A stretch of 64,000 nt of DNA, from contig JBGUPU010000044.1 in assembly GCA_045130475.1 (NCBI GenBank), positions 177,469-241,468 on the forward strand, read 5' to 3'. Below, piece after piece: positions 8,196 through 16,298 of the stretch. Both the position numbers and the translations under genes were made by a program. The notes under the pieces were generated by a model. The model was given only the letters and a program-made list of their open reading frames with translations, searched no databases and was not told where the DNA came from. Every line of letters starts with the position of its first letter. The first letter of the stretch is position 1. This DNA comes from CAG-791 sp045130475. Lineage in GTDB: Bacteria; Bacillota; Clostridia; Lachnospirales; Lachnospiraceae.

Positions 8196-9158
8196 ATGAA
8201 ACAGGATGAGCTGAACAAAGGAAAGAATCTGAAATCGCTGATCAGCGAATACTTTATTTTTGTCATTTTTATCATCATCGTCATCGGACTGACCATCCTC
8301 AAGCCGAGCTTCATCACACCCAGCAACCTGGTCAACATTCTGAAGCAGGCATCCATCAACGGAATCCTGGCATTCGGCATGATGTTCGTCATCATTTCCG
8401 GCGGATTTGATATGTCTGTCGGTTCCACTGTCGCATTTTCCGGCATCCTGGCCGCCATGCTGGGACAGGGCAACAATCCTCTGGTCCTTGCACTGGTCGC
8501 AGCACTGCTCGCCGGACTCGGCGTAGGTCTCATCAACGGTGTCGGCGTCGCCGTCGGCGAACTGCCGCCCTTTATCATGACCCTGGGCACAATGACCGCC
8601 GTCCGCGGACTTGCCCTGCTGGCCTCAAACGGCAAGCCTGTCATCGGCATGAGCGAGCCCTATAAGGCAATTGCCGCCGGCTCCATCGCAGGCATTCCCA
8701 TGCTGGCCATTTTCCTGATCATCGTCATCATCATCTGCTCCTTCGTACTGGCCAAAACCGTGTACGGCCGCAGAGTTTACGCCTGCGGCGGCAACCTGCA
8801 GGCAGCAAAGGTCGCCGGTATCAACACAACCGCGATCCGCATCTCCACTTTCGCGATCGCCGGTTTCCTGGCAGGTCTGTGCGGCTTCCTGATGACTTCC
8901 CGTGTCACCATCGGACAGCCCACCGCGGCTGAGAGCTATGAGATGGATGCCATCACGGCCTGTGTCGTGGGCGGTGTCTCCATGACCGGCGGTGTCGGCA
9001 AGCCCTGGGGCGTTGTCGTCGGCACACTCCTGATCACTGTCATCGCCAACGGCCTCGATATCCTCGGCGTTTCCTCTCACTGGCAGAAGATCGTCAAGGG
9101 TCTCATCATCGTCCTCGCCGTCCTGATCGACGTCAAGGGCAAGAGCAGAAAGAACTGA
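8196..9158 (+). CDS. Sugar ABC importer permease (RbsC type)
   Basis: A 320-residue integral membrane protein with about 8-10 hydrophobic segments. It carries the family hallmarks ASINGILAFGMMFVIISGGF and DMSVGST near residues 50-80, YGRRVYACGGNLQAAKVAGI (about 190) and the C-terminal VVVGTLLITVIANGLDILG. It begins at the ATG at 8196, which has GGGAGGAG 7 nt upstream, and lies 34 bp after the ATPase gene, so the two are co-transcribed. It forms the transmembrane channel for the substrate delivered by the lipoprotein at 9389. The spacer that follows, before the binding-protein gene, carries unusual 43-bp tandem repeats. Confidence 0.92.
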   Translation: MKQDELNKGKNLKSLISEYFIFVIFIIIVIGLTILKPSFITPSNLVNILKQASINGILAFGMMFVIISGGFDMSVGSTVAFSGILAAMLGQGNNPLVLALVAALLAGLGVGLINGVGVAVGELPPFIMTLGTMTAVRGLALLASNGKPVIGMSEPYKAIAAGSIAGIPMLAIFLIIVIIICSFVLAKTVYGRRVYACGGNLQAAKVAGINTTAIRISTFAIAGFLAGLCGFLMTSRVTIGQPTAAESYEMDAITACVVGGVSMTGGVGKPWGVVVGTLLITVIANGLDILGVSSHWQKIVKGLIIVLAVLIDVKGKSRKN

Positions 9159-9256
9159 TTTGCAGAAAAGCCGATTTACAGTGATTTACAGATTTTCAGG
9201 ACACAGCGTCGGCATTTTCAAAGGACATTTTCACACAGCTGCCGCCCGCGGCCGTG

Positions 9257-9363
9257 TGTGATGTAAACAACATTTACATGCTGCTGTTCTTCGGCCGCAT
9301 GTGATGTAAACAGCATTCACATGCAGCTGTTTTACAGCCACATGTGATGCAACAGCATTTTTA
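9257..9363 (+). repeat. 43-bp tandem repeat (about 2.5 units) between permease and binding-protein genes
   Basis: TGTGATGTAAAC-type units begin at 9257, 9300 and 9343, an exact 43-bp period. Each contains ATGTAAACA, CATT(T/C)ACATGC and (G)CTGTT, and can fold through GTAAA/TTTAC and ACATG/CATGT pairings. The third unit is cut short. The intercistronic position suggests a role in mRNA stability or in raising binding-protein expression; that is inference. Confidence 0.75.
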
Positions 9364-9388
9364 TTTATTCTACCAAGGAGGAAAGAAT

Positions 9389-10393
9389 ATGAAAAAGAGA
9401 CTGATGGCCATCCTGATGGCCGGTATCCTGTCTGCAGGCCTGCTCGCAGGCTGCGGCGGCTCCTCTTCTGCGAGCAGCACAGATACCGCTTCTAACGACG
9501 CAGCAGCAGCCGGCACCGGTGCAGCTGCCGAAACGGATGCGGCTGCAGGCGGCTACAAGATCGCCCTGATCCAGCAGCATCAGACCAACGCATTCCAGAT
9601 CGCTGTCACAGAGGCAGCAGAAGCCAAAGCTGCAGAGCTTGGTGTTGATCTCACCATCCTCAGCGCTGACCAGGACGCTGCAAAGCAGATCAGCCAGATC
9701 GAGCAGTGCACTTCCGAAGGCTACCAGGCAATCCTGTTTGAGCCCGTAGATCCCGACGGACTCGGCGATGCAGCACAGGCTGCAGCAGACAAGGGCGTGA
9801 TCATGATCAACGTCATCTCCGCCTGCACAGATTGGGAAAATCACGGTATCTCCGCTCTTTCCTGCGGTGACAACGTAACTGCCGGCGAGACCGAGATGCA
9901 GCACGTCGCTGACCTTCTGGGCGGCAAGGGCAACATTGCAATCCTCACAGGCCCCTCCGGTGATGCCGGCGGCCTGCAGAGACTGGAAGGCTATGAGAAC
10001 ATCCTCAAGAACTATCCCGACATGGTCCAGGTCGTGGAGCCCGCTGACTGCCAGTGGGATACCGCTTCCGCACAGGGCACAGTCGAGAGCTGGCTCTCCG
10101 CATATGACCTTGATGCAATCGTCTGCGAGAACGACGGCATGGCAGTCGGCGCAGGCAACGCAGCAGGCGCAGACAGCGGCATCGTCATCACCGGCGTTGA
10201 CGGCACACCCGACGGCTTTGAGGCCATCAAGGACGGCAGGATCACCGGTACTGTCTCTCAGGACGGCGGCGCAATGGCAGCCAACGGCATCGAAGCAGCC
10301 TGCAAGCTGATCGACGGCGAGACCCTTGAGAACAACACCATCATCACCACCAACATCTGGATCGACAAGGAGAACGTCGCTGATTACGAATAA
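9389..10393 (+). CDS. Sugar-binding lipoprotein of the ABC importer (periplasmic-binding-protein-like I)
   Basis: The 334-residue substrate receptor, anchored outside the membrane. It has a signal peptide (KKRLMAILMAGILSAGLLA) and lipobox LLAGC with Cys22 as lipidation site, a Ser/Ala/Asp-rich linker to about residue 52, then a type-1 two-lobe fold: YKIALIQQHQTNAFQI, YQAILFEPVDPDGL, GKGNIAILTGPSG, LDAIVCENDGMAVGA, ITGVDGTPDGFEAIKDG. The pattern is that of the ribose/galactose/inositol binding family; the ligand is not identifiable. AGGAGG lies 8 nt before the ATG. It closes the importer genes. The two-component genes start 340 bp downstream, beyond a terminator. Confidence 0.92.
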   Translation: MKKRLMAILMAGILSAGLLAGCGGSSSASSTDTASNDAAAAGTGAAAETDAAAGGYKIALIQQHQTNAFQIAVTEAAEAKAAELGVDLTILSADQDAAKQISQIEQCTSEGYQAILFEPVDPDGLGDAAQAAADKGVIMINVISACTDWENHGISALSCGDNVTAGETEMQHVADLLGGKGNIAILTGPSGDAGGLQRLEGYENILKNYPDMVQVVEPADCQWDTASAQGTVESWLSAYDLDAIVCENDGMAVGAGNAAGADSGIVITGVDGTPDGFEAIKDGRITGTVSQDGGAMAANGIEAACKLIDGETLENNTIITTNIWIDKENVADYE

Positions 10394-10504
10394 AATTGTG
10401 TCCCGGCCAAATCCACAACATCTCGAAAAAGAAAATAACGGATGCTTTGCCTGACCAGATGTCAGAAATGTTATCGCAAAAGCACCCTGTTGGTGTATAA
10501 TATA

Positions 10505-10583
10505 TTACTGTTCAGAATGACACGAGCCTCAAGGTGTTTTTGCGTGGCTTTGGTTCCGCCCTCAAGAGGGCGCGAACAGTAAC
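10505..10583. repeat. Dispersed intergenic palindromic element, copy C (short form)
   Basis: TTACTGTTC at the left pairs with GAACAGTAA at the right, and an inner CGCCCTCAAGAGGGCG hairpin lies just inside the right arm. The core matches copy B (CGCCCTATCGAGGGCG). It lies between the binding-protein gene and the response-regulator gene; a TATAAT at 10497-10502 abuts its left edge. Confidence 0.65.
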
Positions 10584-10592
10584 GTATATGCA

Positions 10593-10629
10593 TGCTGTCA
10601 CAGCACCTGATGCCGTGGCAGCATTTTTT
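10593..10629 (+). terminator. Terminator between the ABC importer and the two-component genes
   Basis: Stem TGCTGTCAC / GTGGCAGCA with a 13-nt loop followed by TTTTTTCTT. It separates importer transcripts from those of the regulator that starts at 10734. Confidence 0.75.
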
Positions 10630-10733
10630 CTTAGAATAATTTCTTAGAGTATTTCATAGAGAATTTTCGATTAGAGTTTTTTCAGGCCGACTGTATTTTT
10701 CAGAATATAAGTTTTATTCAGGAGCTGAGTATC

Positions 10734-12347
10734 ATGTTGAAAGTCATCCTCGCTGACGATGAGAAAAAAGTCATCTTCCTTCTCCAAAGGCTGATCGACT
10801 GGGAACAGATGGGTTATGAGATCGTAGGAATTGCCCACGACGGCCTCAGTGCCCTTCGGCTGATCGAAGAGACTCAGCCTGATCTTTTGATCACCGATAT
10901 CCGCATGCCCGGCTGCAGCGGAATCGATCTGATCCGCCAGGCGCGGGAATTACAGCCGGCCCTGCACTGTATCATCATCAGCGGTTACCGGGAATTTGAA
11001 TACGCCCAGAAAGCCATAAAATACGGCGTGGAGGATTATCTTCTCAAGCCCCTGAAAAAGGACGAACTCTATTCCATTCTCCTGCGCATCCGGGACAGGC
11101 TGGGGGAAGAGGAGAAGATCGAGACCCGCCGGCAGAAAACCGCCGTAAACCGCCAGGAACAGCTTCTGAAGGACCTGCGGGACGCAGCTTTGCGCAATCT
11201 CCCCTTCAGCGATGTTGATGAGATCCATGACAGCTATGGGGTCGATCTCCTGCCGGAAACAGCGGGCAGGGAGACACCGTCCGGAAATGTGTTCTATACC
11301 ATGGTCATCCATCCCGACATCCCCGACACAGAGAGCGGTCCGGGGAGCAGAAGGATCCTGATGCAGCATTCGCTGGATATTGTGCGCAAAAATATCGAAA
11401 AAATCTCCTCGGCATCGGCAGCCGGCCTGATCCCGGAAGGCATCGCTGCCATCATCAGCGCGCCTGCCTTTGATGCCGTAGACGTCCGCCAGTGTTCCAC
11501 CAAAATCCGCAAGGAAATCGAACAGCAGAGAGATCTTTTCTGGGGAATCCGTGTGAGTATTTCAATTGGAAAGCGGAAGCCGGTAACAAGCGAACTCTCC
11601 GCTTCCCTGCGGGAGGCAGTCTGGCTCTGTGCGGACCGGGTCTGCGGAAGAGCCTCCGTGCGGGACGCGGAGTCGGAGGAAATCTCTTTTGACAGCCATT
11701 ACCGCATGCAGCCCGGCATACGCAAGAAATTTCAGGAATCGGCGGAATATCTCGACAAATCTTACTTTGAGACAACCCTTTCCAACAGTTTCTCCGAGCT
11801 GCAGCAGCTGCGTCCTCTTTACGGCAGCATGGCCGCGGAATGGTTCCAGGAAGTGATCCGCGCCTGCAGTTTCGGCCTGGCACAGCAGAAAAACAGCGCC
11901 CCTTCCTTTGAAGAAGACCTGATCAGGCGCTTCTGGTACTGCCGCAGCCTGCAGGAGATCCACGACCTGCTGCTGCAGGAAATAACAGGGATCATCGGAC
12001 AGATGCAGGAGGAAAAGGCAGAGCAGGAGAGCCGCCCGATCACAATGGCCAAAAAGTATATCCAGGAGCACTTTGAAGAGCCTCTGCGCCTGGAGGACAT
12101 CAGCGAGATGGTCGGCTTCAACGCCACCTATTTTTCCAGCCTTTTCAAAAAAGAGACCGGGCAGGGTTTTGCCGATTACCTGGCCCATGTCAGGATCGAG
12201 CGCGCCAAGAGCCTTCTGATGAACGACGACTGCTCCGTGATGGACGTCTGTGAAATGGTCGGCTACAAAGACCTGAAGTATTTTTCAAGACTTTTCAAAA
12301 AGATCACAGGCATCAGTCCGTCGGATTACCGCAAACTGTACAGGTAG
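10734..12347 (+). CDS. Response regulator with AraC-type DNA-binding domain (YesN family)
   Basis: A cytoplasmic transcription regulator, expected to be phosphorylated by the kinase encoded next. Residues 1-120 form a receiver domain with the acidic pocket ADDE (8-10), phospho-acceptor Asp55 (LLITDIRMPG), Ser/Gly of IISGY and Lys105 (YLLKPL). Residues about 125-430 are a long linker domain usual in this family. Residues about 435-537 hold two AraC helix-turn-helix motifs (LRLEDISEMVGFNATYFSSL and SVMDVCEMVGYKDLKYFSRL). AGGAG lies before the ATG. Next to a sugar importer, such regulators usually control the importer operon; here the target is inferred to be the promoter near 6500 and possibly its own. 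Confidence 0.92.
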   Translation: MLKVILADDEKKVIFLLQRLIDWEQMGYEIVGIAHDGLSALRLIEETQPDLLITDIRMPGCSGIDLIRQARELQPALHCIIISGYREFEYAQKAIKYGVEDYLLKPLKKDELYSILLRIRDRLGEEEKIETRRQKTAVNRQEQLLKDLRDAALRNLPFSDVDEIHDSYGVDLLPETAGRETPSGNVFYTMVIHPDIPDTESGPGSRRILMQHSLDIVRKNIEKISSASAAGLIPEGIAAIISAPAFDAVDVRQCSTKIRKEIEQQRDLFWGIRVSISIGKRKPVTSELSASLREAVWLCADRVCGRASVRDAESEEISFDSHYRMQPGIRKKFQESAEYLDKSYFETTLSNSFSELQQLRPLYGSMAAEWFQEVIRACSFGLAQQKNSAPSFEEDLIRRFWYCRSLQEIHDLLLQEITGIIGQMQEEKAEQESRPITMAKKYIQEHFEEPLRLEDISEMVGFNATYFSSLFKKETGQGFADYLAHVRIERAKSLLMNDDCSVMDVCEMVGYKDLKYFSRLFKKITGISPSDYRKLYR

Positions 12348-12447
12348 ATCATCTGGCATTGCCAGGGAACGGGAAAGAATACCGGAAAGCATTCTTTATG
12401 CAGGAGACTGAGAATAAAGACTCTCCGGCATGCAGGGAGAAAAACTC

Positions 12448-13290
12448 ATGTGGCTGATTTCACAATGGAAGTTCTATCGGGCACTGCGCCGTTACAGCCG
12501 GGAAAGAGACATGCGGCGTCTCCTTTCGGAAGACTGGGAGGATACACCTGCCCTGGGCATTTTTCTGAAGGATATCCATCAGCAGTTCTACGGCGAAGAA
12601 CAGCAGAAGCTCCAGCAGAAACAGGCAGAATACCTAGCTCTGCAGAACCAGATCAATCCCCATTTTCTCTACAACAGCCTGGAGGCCATCCGCGCCGATG
12701 CCCTGATGGCCGACTGCGAAGAGATTGCGGAGACCACCGAGGCGCTGGCCACCTTCTACCGCTACACCATTTCCAACGTGCAGCAGTCCGTGACCTTTTC
12801 AGACGAACTCGACAACGTGGAAAACTATTTTACCGTCCAGAAATGCCGTTTCGGGGACAAGCTCTCCCTGGAGGTCGAAATGGAGAACGAGGAGCTCCTG
12901 GAGGCACGCATGCCCAAGCTCATTCTCCAGCCCCTGGTTGAGAATGCCATCGTCCACGGCCTGGAGGGCAAAATCGAAGACGGCACTGTGCGGATCATTA
13001 TCGAAAACAGTGAAAAGACCCTCTTTCTGCGGGTGCGGGATGACGGTGTGGGCATGACCGAAGAGGACGTGGAAGCCCTGAACCGCAGACTGTCGCAGGT
13101 CGGAGGAGAGACCCCCGAGACGGTCAACATGTCCGCTCTTCCCCGCAAAAAAAGGGGCGGCATCGCCCTCGCCAATGTAAACACGCGTGTCCGCCTCATG
13201 TTCGGCGATGACTACGGCCTGCGTGTCTACAGCGTCCCCGGCATCGGCACCGAATGCTGCCTGACACTCCCCCTCCGTTACGAAGAATAA
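12448..13290 (+). CDS. Soluble LytS/YesM-type histidine kinase lacking any sensor or membrane domain
   Basis: A 280-residue kinase with only the catalytic core. The His-kinase box QNQINPHFLYNSLEAIRA has phospho-acceptor His72. The N-box LILQPLVENAIVHG has Asn166, the G1 box is RDDGVGM (about 198) and the G2 box is GGIALANVNTRVRL (about 237). YesM-type kinases normally carry two transmembrane helices, an extracellular sensor and a HAMP domain (about 550-600 residues); none is present, and the first 55 residues are polar with many Arg. I start at 12448 because GGGAG lies 8 nt upstream; an ATG at 12430 adds six residues. The signal must come from a partner, for which the pseudo-ABC protein encoded next is the obvious candidate (inference). 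Confidence 0.88.
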   Translation: MWLISQWKFYRALRRYSRERDMRRLLSEDWEDTPALGIFLKDIHQQFYGEEQQKLQQKQAEYLALQNQINPHFLYNSLEAIRADALMADCEEIAETTEALATFYRYTISNVQQSVTFSDELDNVENYFTVQKCRFGDKLSLEVEMENEELLEARMPKLILQPLVENAIVHGLEGKIEDGTVRIIIENSEKTLFLRVRDDGVGMTEEDVEALNRRLSQVGGETPETVNMSALPRKKRGGIALANVNTRVRLMFGDDYGLRVYSVPGIGTECCLTLPLRYEE

Positions 13291-13382
13291 CAATCATTTT
13301 CGCGCGCTTTCCCTGCATATTTGCCAGGCAAATACTGTCGCTCCTATGAGCAGCCGGCCAAAAAGATCAAAAAAGGATTCCT

Positions 13383-14957
13383 ATGATAGAAGAATTGATT
13401 CGAATCGAAAACGGAATATTCATCAATGCGGGCAGGGAATACCATTTTGACATCATGCTGTCCAAGGGGGAAGGAATCGGAATCTATGTCGACAACCACA
13501 GGACTTCCGGAACTGCCTTCCGGGAAATCTTCTCCGAAAAGACCCGCATTGAATCCGGCAAAGTTTTCCTGTGCGGCGAACGGACAGGATACTCTGAAAT
13601 CATGCGCTGGATCCGGGAAAACACGATGGTGATCGACCGCAGCCGCTTTCAGGCTAAAGAGCTCACCGCCCGCGATTACGTCTGCGCTTTTGACAAAAAT
13701 GCGCGCCGGATCCGGCTGCGCGCAGAGGCAGAGAGGCTTTTTACAAAAGAGGCAGAGGAAGTCAGACAGCAAATGGGCATTCTCTTTGACTGGGATACCC
13801 CTCTGACGACCCTCACCATGCCCGACTATTACCGCCTTTCGGCCTTCAAGGCCTGGCTCTCCCACGCCCAGGTCGTCGTACTCGACAGGATCACGGAAAT
13901 CCTTCGCCAGCAGGATCTGAAGCCCTTTATGGACTGTATCCGCCTTCTCATGGAGCACGGTACAGCTGTCTTTCTCATGGAACTGGATGAAGAATTTCTC
14001 TTCCAATATGCGGACCGCATTGATATTTTCAAAAACCGGCGCCTCAGCTACCGCCTGCACCCGGAAGAATACGGCACCAGACTCTACGATATTCTGGGCT
14101 GGAAACCCGGCAGGCCTTCCCGCACACAGAGGGCACTTCAAGCTCCCTCTTTTTTTACACTCTCTCAAAATCCCGGCGGTAAGTTCATTTTCTATTCTGA
14201 CAGCAAGTCTGATCTCTATTCTGACAGGGGACATATACAGTTTTCTGATGCAGATACTTCAACGGAGTCCTTCCGTATTGCTGCCCCCGCGGACAAGACG
14301 TCGGTTTTGTCTTTATCAAATCTGACCTTCAACGGACTGCCGCCGATCGATTTTTCACTTGAGAGCGGAGAAATCGGTCTTTTACAGGATGAAAACTACC
14401 GCACAGGCGCCTGCATCCGCGACTGTTTTCTGGGGAACAAAAACTGGGATTACGGAACCTTCCTGCTGGACGGTCTGCCCGTGACCTGCCGGGAGCTGCG
14501 CAGGATGGTCGGCACCAGGATAGCCGTTCAGATTGCCATGCCGGACCGCACAGGCGGTGTCCTTTTTGACAACCTGTCCGCCCTTGAAAACCTCAGCACG
14601 AGCCTGATCCCCAAGGCAGGCAAACGCTTTCTGCACAGACACCTGATGGACAGCATCCTCGATGAAGCCGCCGAATGGTTTGACAGGGATGCTCTGCTGA
14701 AACCGATCAGCACCTGGTCCATGCCGGAAAGGCTTCGCCTCTCCTACTTCAAGTGGTATCTCATGAACCCCAGGGTCCTCATCTGCCTCTTCCCTTTTCT
14801 GGGGCAGGAAACTATCTACCATGAAATGATCATCGATCTGCTGGTCCTCTGCGCCCGAAGGGGAATCGCCGTCTGGGTCATTTCCTCTGGCATCCACACC
14901 ATCCATGAAAAGACCCGAAGCCGTGAATTCCTCGAGCGCGTGCGCTTTTTGGACTGA
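13383..14957 (+). CDS. Catalytically dead double ABC ATPase homologue (RbsA/MglA-like pseudo-ATPase)
   Basis: The 524-residue protein has the two-domain layout and spacing of sugar-importer ATPases but no working site. Walker A of domain 1 reads VDNHRTSGT (about 36-44) where the active paralogue has GENGAGKST, so the lysine is gone. Walker B reads VVVLDRIT (Asp168 kept, catalytic Glu replaced by Arg169). Domain 2 has QDENYRTGA for its P-loop, SMPERLRLSYFKW for the signature, and CLFPF (about 468) for the Walker B LDEP. The ATG start at 13383 has only a weak purine-rich upstream signal (AAAAAAGG). The frame is intact over 1.5 kb, arguing against decay. It may bind the importer permease and report transport state to the soluble kinase encoded upstream; that is inference. 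Confidence 0.8.
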   Translation: MIEELIRIENGIFINAGREYHFDIMLSKGEGIGIYVDNHRTSGTAFREIFSEKTRIESGKVFLCGERTGYSEIMRWIRENTMVIDRSRFQAKELTARDYVCAFDKNARRIRLRAEAERLFTKEAEEVRQQMGILFDWDTPLTTLTMPDYYRLSAFKAWLSHAQVVVLDRITEILRQQDLKPFMDCIRLLMEHGTAVFLMELDEEFLFQYADRIDIFKNRRLSYRLHPEEYGTRLYDILGWKPGRPSRTQRALQAPSFFTLSQNPGGKFIFYSDSKSDLYSDRGHIQFSDADTSTESFRIAAPADKTSVLSLSNLTFNGLPPIDFSLESGEIGLLQDENYRTGACIRDCFLGNKNWDYGTFLLDGLPVTCRELRRMVGTRIAVQIAMPDRTGGVLFDNLSALENLSTSLIPKAGKRFLHRHLMDSILDEAAEWFDRDALLKPISTWSMPERLRLSYFKWYLMNPRVLICLFPFLGQETIYHEMIIDLLVLCARRGIAVWVISSGIHTIHEKTRSREFLERVRFLD

Positions 14958-15108
14958 TAACAGACGACAATCTTTTTAAAAAGAACTTCCTGGGCCGTAC
15001 GGGAACCTCCAGGGTGCAGATCCACCTGTCTTCCCCGTAGACAGCCGCCTGGACCACCCTGGCCGGCAAGATCCCCCTGCCGTAATACTTTGATTTTCAC
15101 TCAATTGC

Positions 15109-15166
15109 AAAAGGCTCTTTCCATTCCCTGCAGCTGCAGGGAAAAAGTGAAAGAGCCTTTTTATTT
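15109..15166. terminator. Terminator between the pseudo-ABC gene and the HAD gene
   Basis: AAAAGGCTCTTTC pairs with GAAAGAGCCTTTT around an inner CCCTGCAGCTGCAGGG palindrome, with T/A runs on both sides. It serves the convergent genes. Confidence 0.8.
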
Positions 15167-15204
15167 ATCATTTTTAGTTCCGATGTTTGTATGTTTTTAA
15201 AAGA

Positions 15205-15819
15205 TTAAGACTGCAGCATCCTGTCCAGCTCAGCCTCCGCCTGGGCAGGATTTTCAAAATGAATTGTGTGCATGCCCACTGCCCGGGCCCCCTCCAGGTT
15301 TGTCTCAATATCATCGATAAACACACATCGGGAAGGATCCAGCTGATACTTTTCAATCAAAAGCCGGAAGAAGGCGGGATCCGGCTTGACCATGTGGAAG
15401 TCACAGGAAAAGAGGCCTCCGTCCATTTCAGGCAGAAAATATAAGGCGTCCGCACACTCGCGCATGATCTTGTGGGAATAGTTGGAGAGATACAGGATCC
15501 TCCTGCCGCTCTCTTTGACGCGCCGGAGCCAGGGAAGGCTGGATTCGCGGCGTTCCACTATTCCGTTCAGATCTTCGAACATGTAGCGGATCTCCGCTTC
15601 CAATTCAGGATCATTTCTGATAAAACGCTCAAGGATTTCTTCAACAGGAATAATATTCAAATCCATCTGCACCCAGTCCTTTGAGCGCATAGTGGCGTAC
15701 ATCACCCGGTTCGCCTTCTCTCCTGTAAACCCTTTTTTCTCCAGAAAGCGGAAGCGCCCCAGATCCACCAGAACACCGCCGATATCAAATACTACCGTAT
15801 CGATTTTTTTCTTCTCCAT
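15205..15819 (-). CDS. HAD superfamily hydrolase (subfamily IA, YihX/YsnE-like)
   Basis: A cytoplasmic 204-residue phosphatase-fold enzyme. It has the nucleophile motif VVFDIGGVLVDLG (Asp at about 10), motif II LYLSNYS (about 103), motif III lysine in MVKPDPAFF (about 140) and motif IV CVFIDDIETNL (about 160). The cap is a small helical domain, as in FMN or sugar-phosphate phosphatases and alpha-D-glucose-1-phosphatase YihX. The substrate cannot be assigned. GGGAGA lies before the ATG. The gene is separated from neighbours by terminators on its 3' side and about 480 bp of repeat-rich DNA on its 5' side. Confidence 0.87.
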   Translation of the reverse strand: MEKKKIDTVVFDIGGVLVDLGRFRFLEKKGFTGEKANRVMYATMRSKDWVQMDLNIIPVEEILERFIRNDPELEAEIRYMFEDLNGIVERRESSLPWLRRVKESGRRILYLSNYSHKIMRECADALYFLPEMDGGLFSCDFHMVKPDPAFFRLLIEKYQLDPSRCVFIDDIETNLEGARAVGMHTIHFENPAQAEAELDRMLQS

Positions 15820-15956
15820 TTTCTCTCCCGTTTTACTGGTTGTTATTATTTGACAATCGTCTGACTATCAGCACAGAATGCGCCAGTCACATCTCAAGAT
15901 TGCTTCTTCACCCTTTTTACGCAATGGGGCAGCCGGAACCGTTCCTCGTTTCCCAA

Positions 15957-15991
15957 AATGAGTCAGACAGAACCGTCCCTCGTGACTCATT
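15957..15991. repeat. REP-like palindrome with GAACCGTCCC core, copy 1
   Basis: AATGAGTCA and TGACTCATT are perfect 9-bp inverted arms around GACAGAACCGTCCCTCG. A related GGAACCGTTCCTCG lies just to the left (15935-15948). A second copy of the same design is at 42011-42041. Such sequences resemble REP elements mobilised by REP-associated tyrosine transposases; no such transposase is in this window. Confidence 0.55.
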
Positions 15992-16039
15992 CCTTAGTAT
16001 ACAATATCTTTCGGGTTCCTGCACGGAAGCACATTTATA

Positions 16040-16173
16040 GTTACAGTACGCGCCCTATCGAGGGCGGTAGCAATGCTTCGCATTGCTGTAACGTTGCGAA
16101 AATCGCATTCCAATGCGCTACGCGCGCGATTTTCGCCGTTCAACTCGGGTTTCAGGCGGATCTGTACTGTAAC
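16040..16173. repeat. Dispersed intergenic palindromic element, copy B (long form, best preserved)
   Basis: Outer arms GTTACAGTA (16040-16048) and TACTGTAAC are perfect complements about 134 bp apart. Inside are the CGCCCTATCGAGGGCG hairpin, an AGCAATGC/GCATTGCT hairpin ending GTAAC, and a GCGAAAATCGC/GCGATTTTCGC pair. The order of parts equals copy A. The nested palindromes could give a large cruciform or structured RNA. No open reading frame is supported. Confidence 0.72.
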
Positions 16174-16185
16174 CATTTATTCATC

Positions 16186-16231
16186 AGAAAAACCAGCAGC
16201 CGGAGCGATGATTCCCGGCGCTGGTTTTTCT
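16186..16231 (-). terminator. Terminator downstream of the SDR gene
   Basis: A perfect 12-bp stem, AGAAAAACCAGC / GCTGGTTTTTCT, with inner GCCGG/CCGGC, 68 bp past the SDR stop codon. The T-rich arm lies at the 3' side on either strand. Confidence 0.75.
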
Positions 16232-16298
16232 GATTGGTCTTTCAAAAGCTGTAAATATTCTCTTATTCTGTTTATCTCGTCTTAGATTGAGTAGTTCT

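Noticed and set aside
12430..13290. Histidine kinase as a truncated pseudogene of a membrane sensor kinase
   Set aside because: No remnant of helices or sensor is found in the upstream 80 bp, a ribosome binding site fits the short form, and all catalytic boxes are intact.
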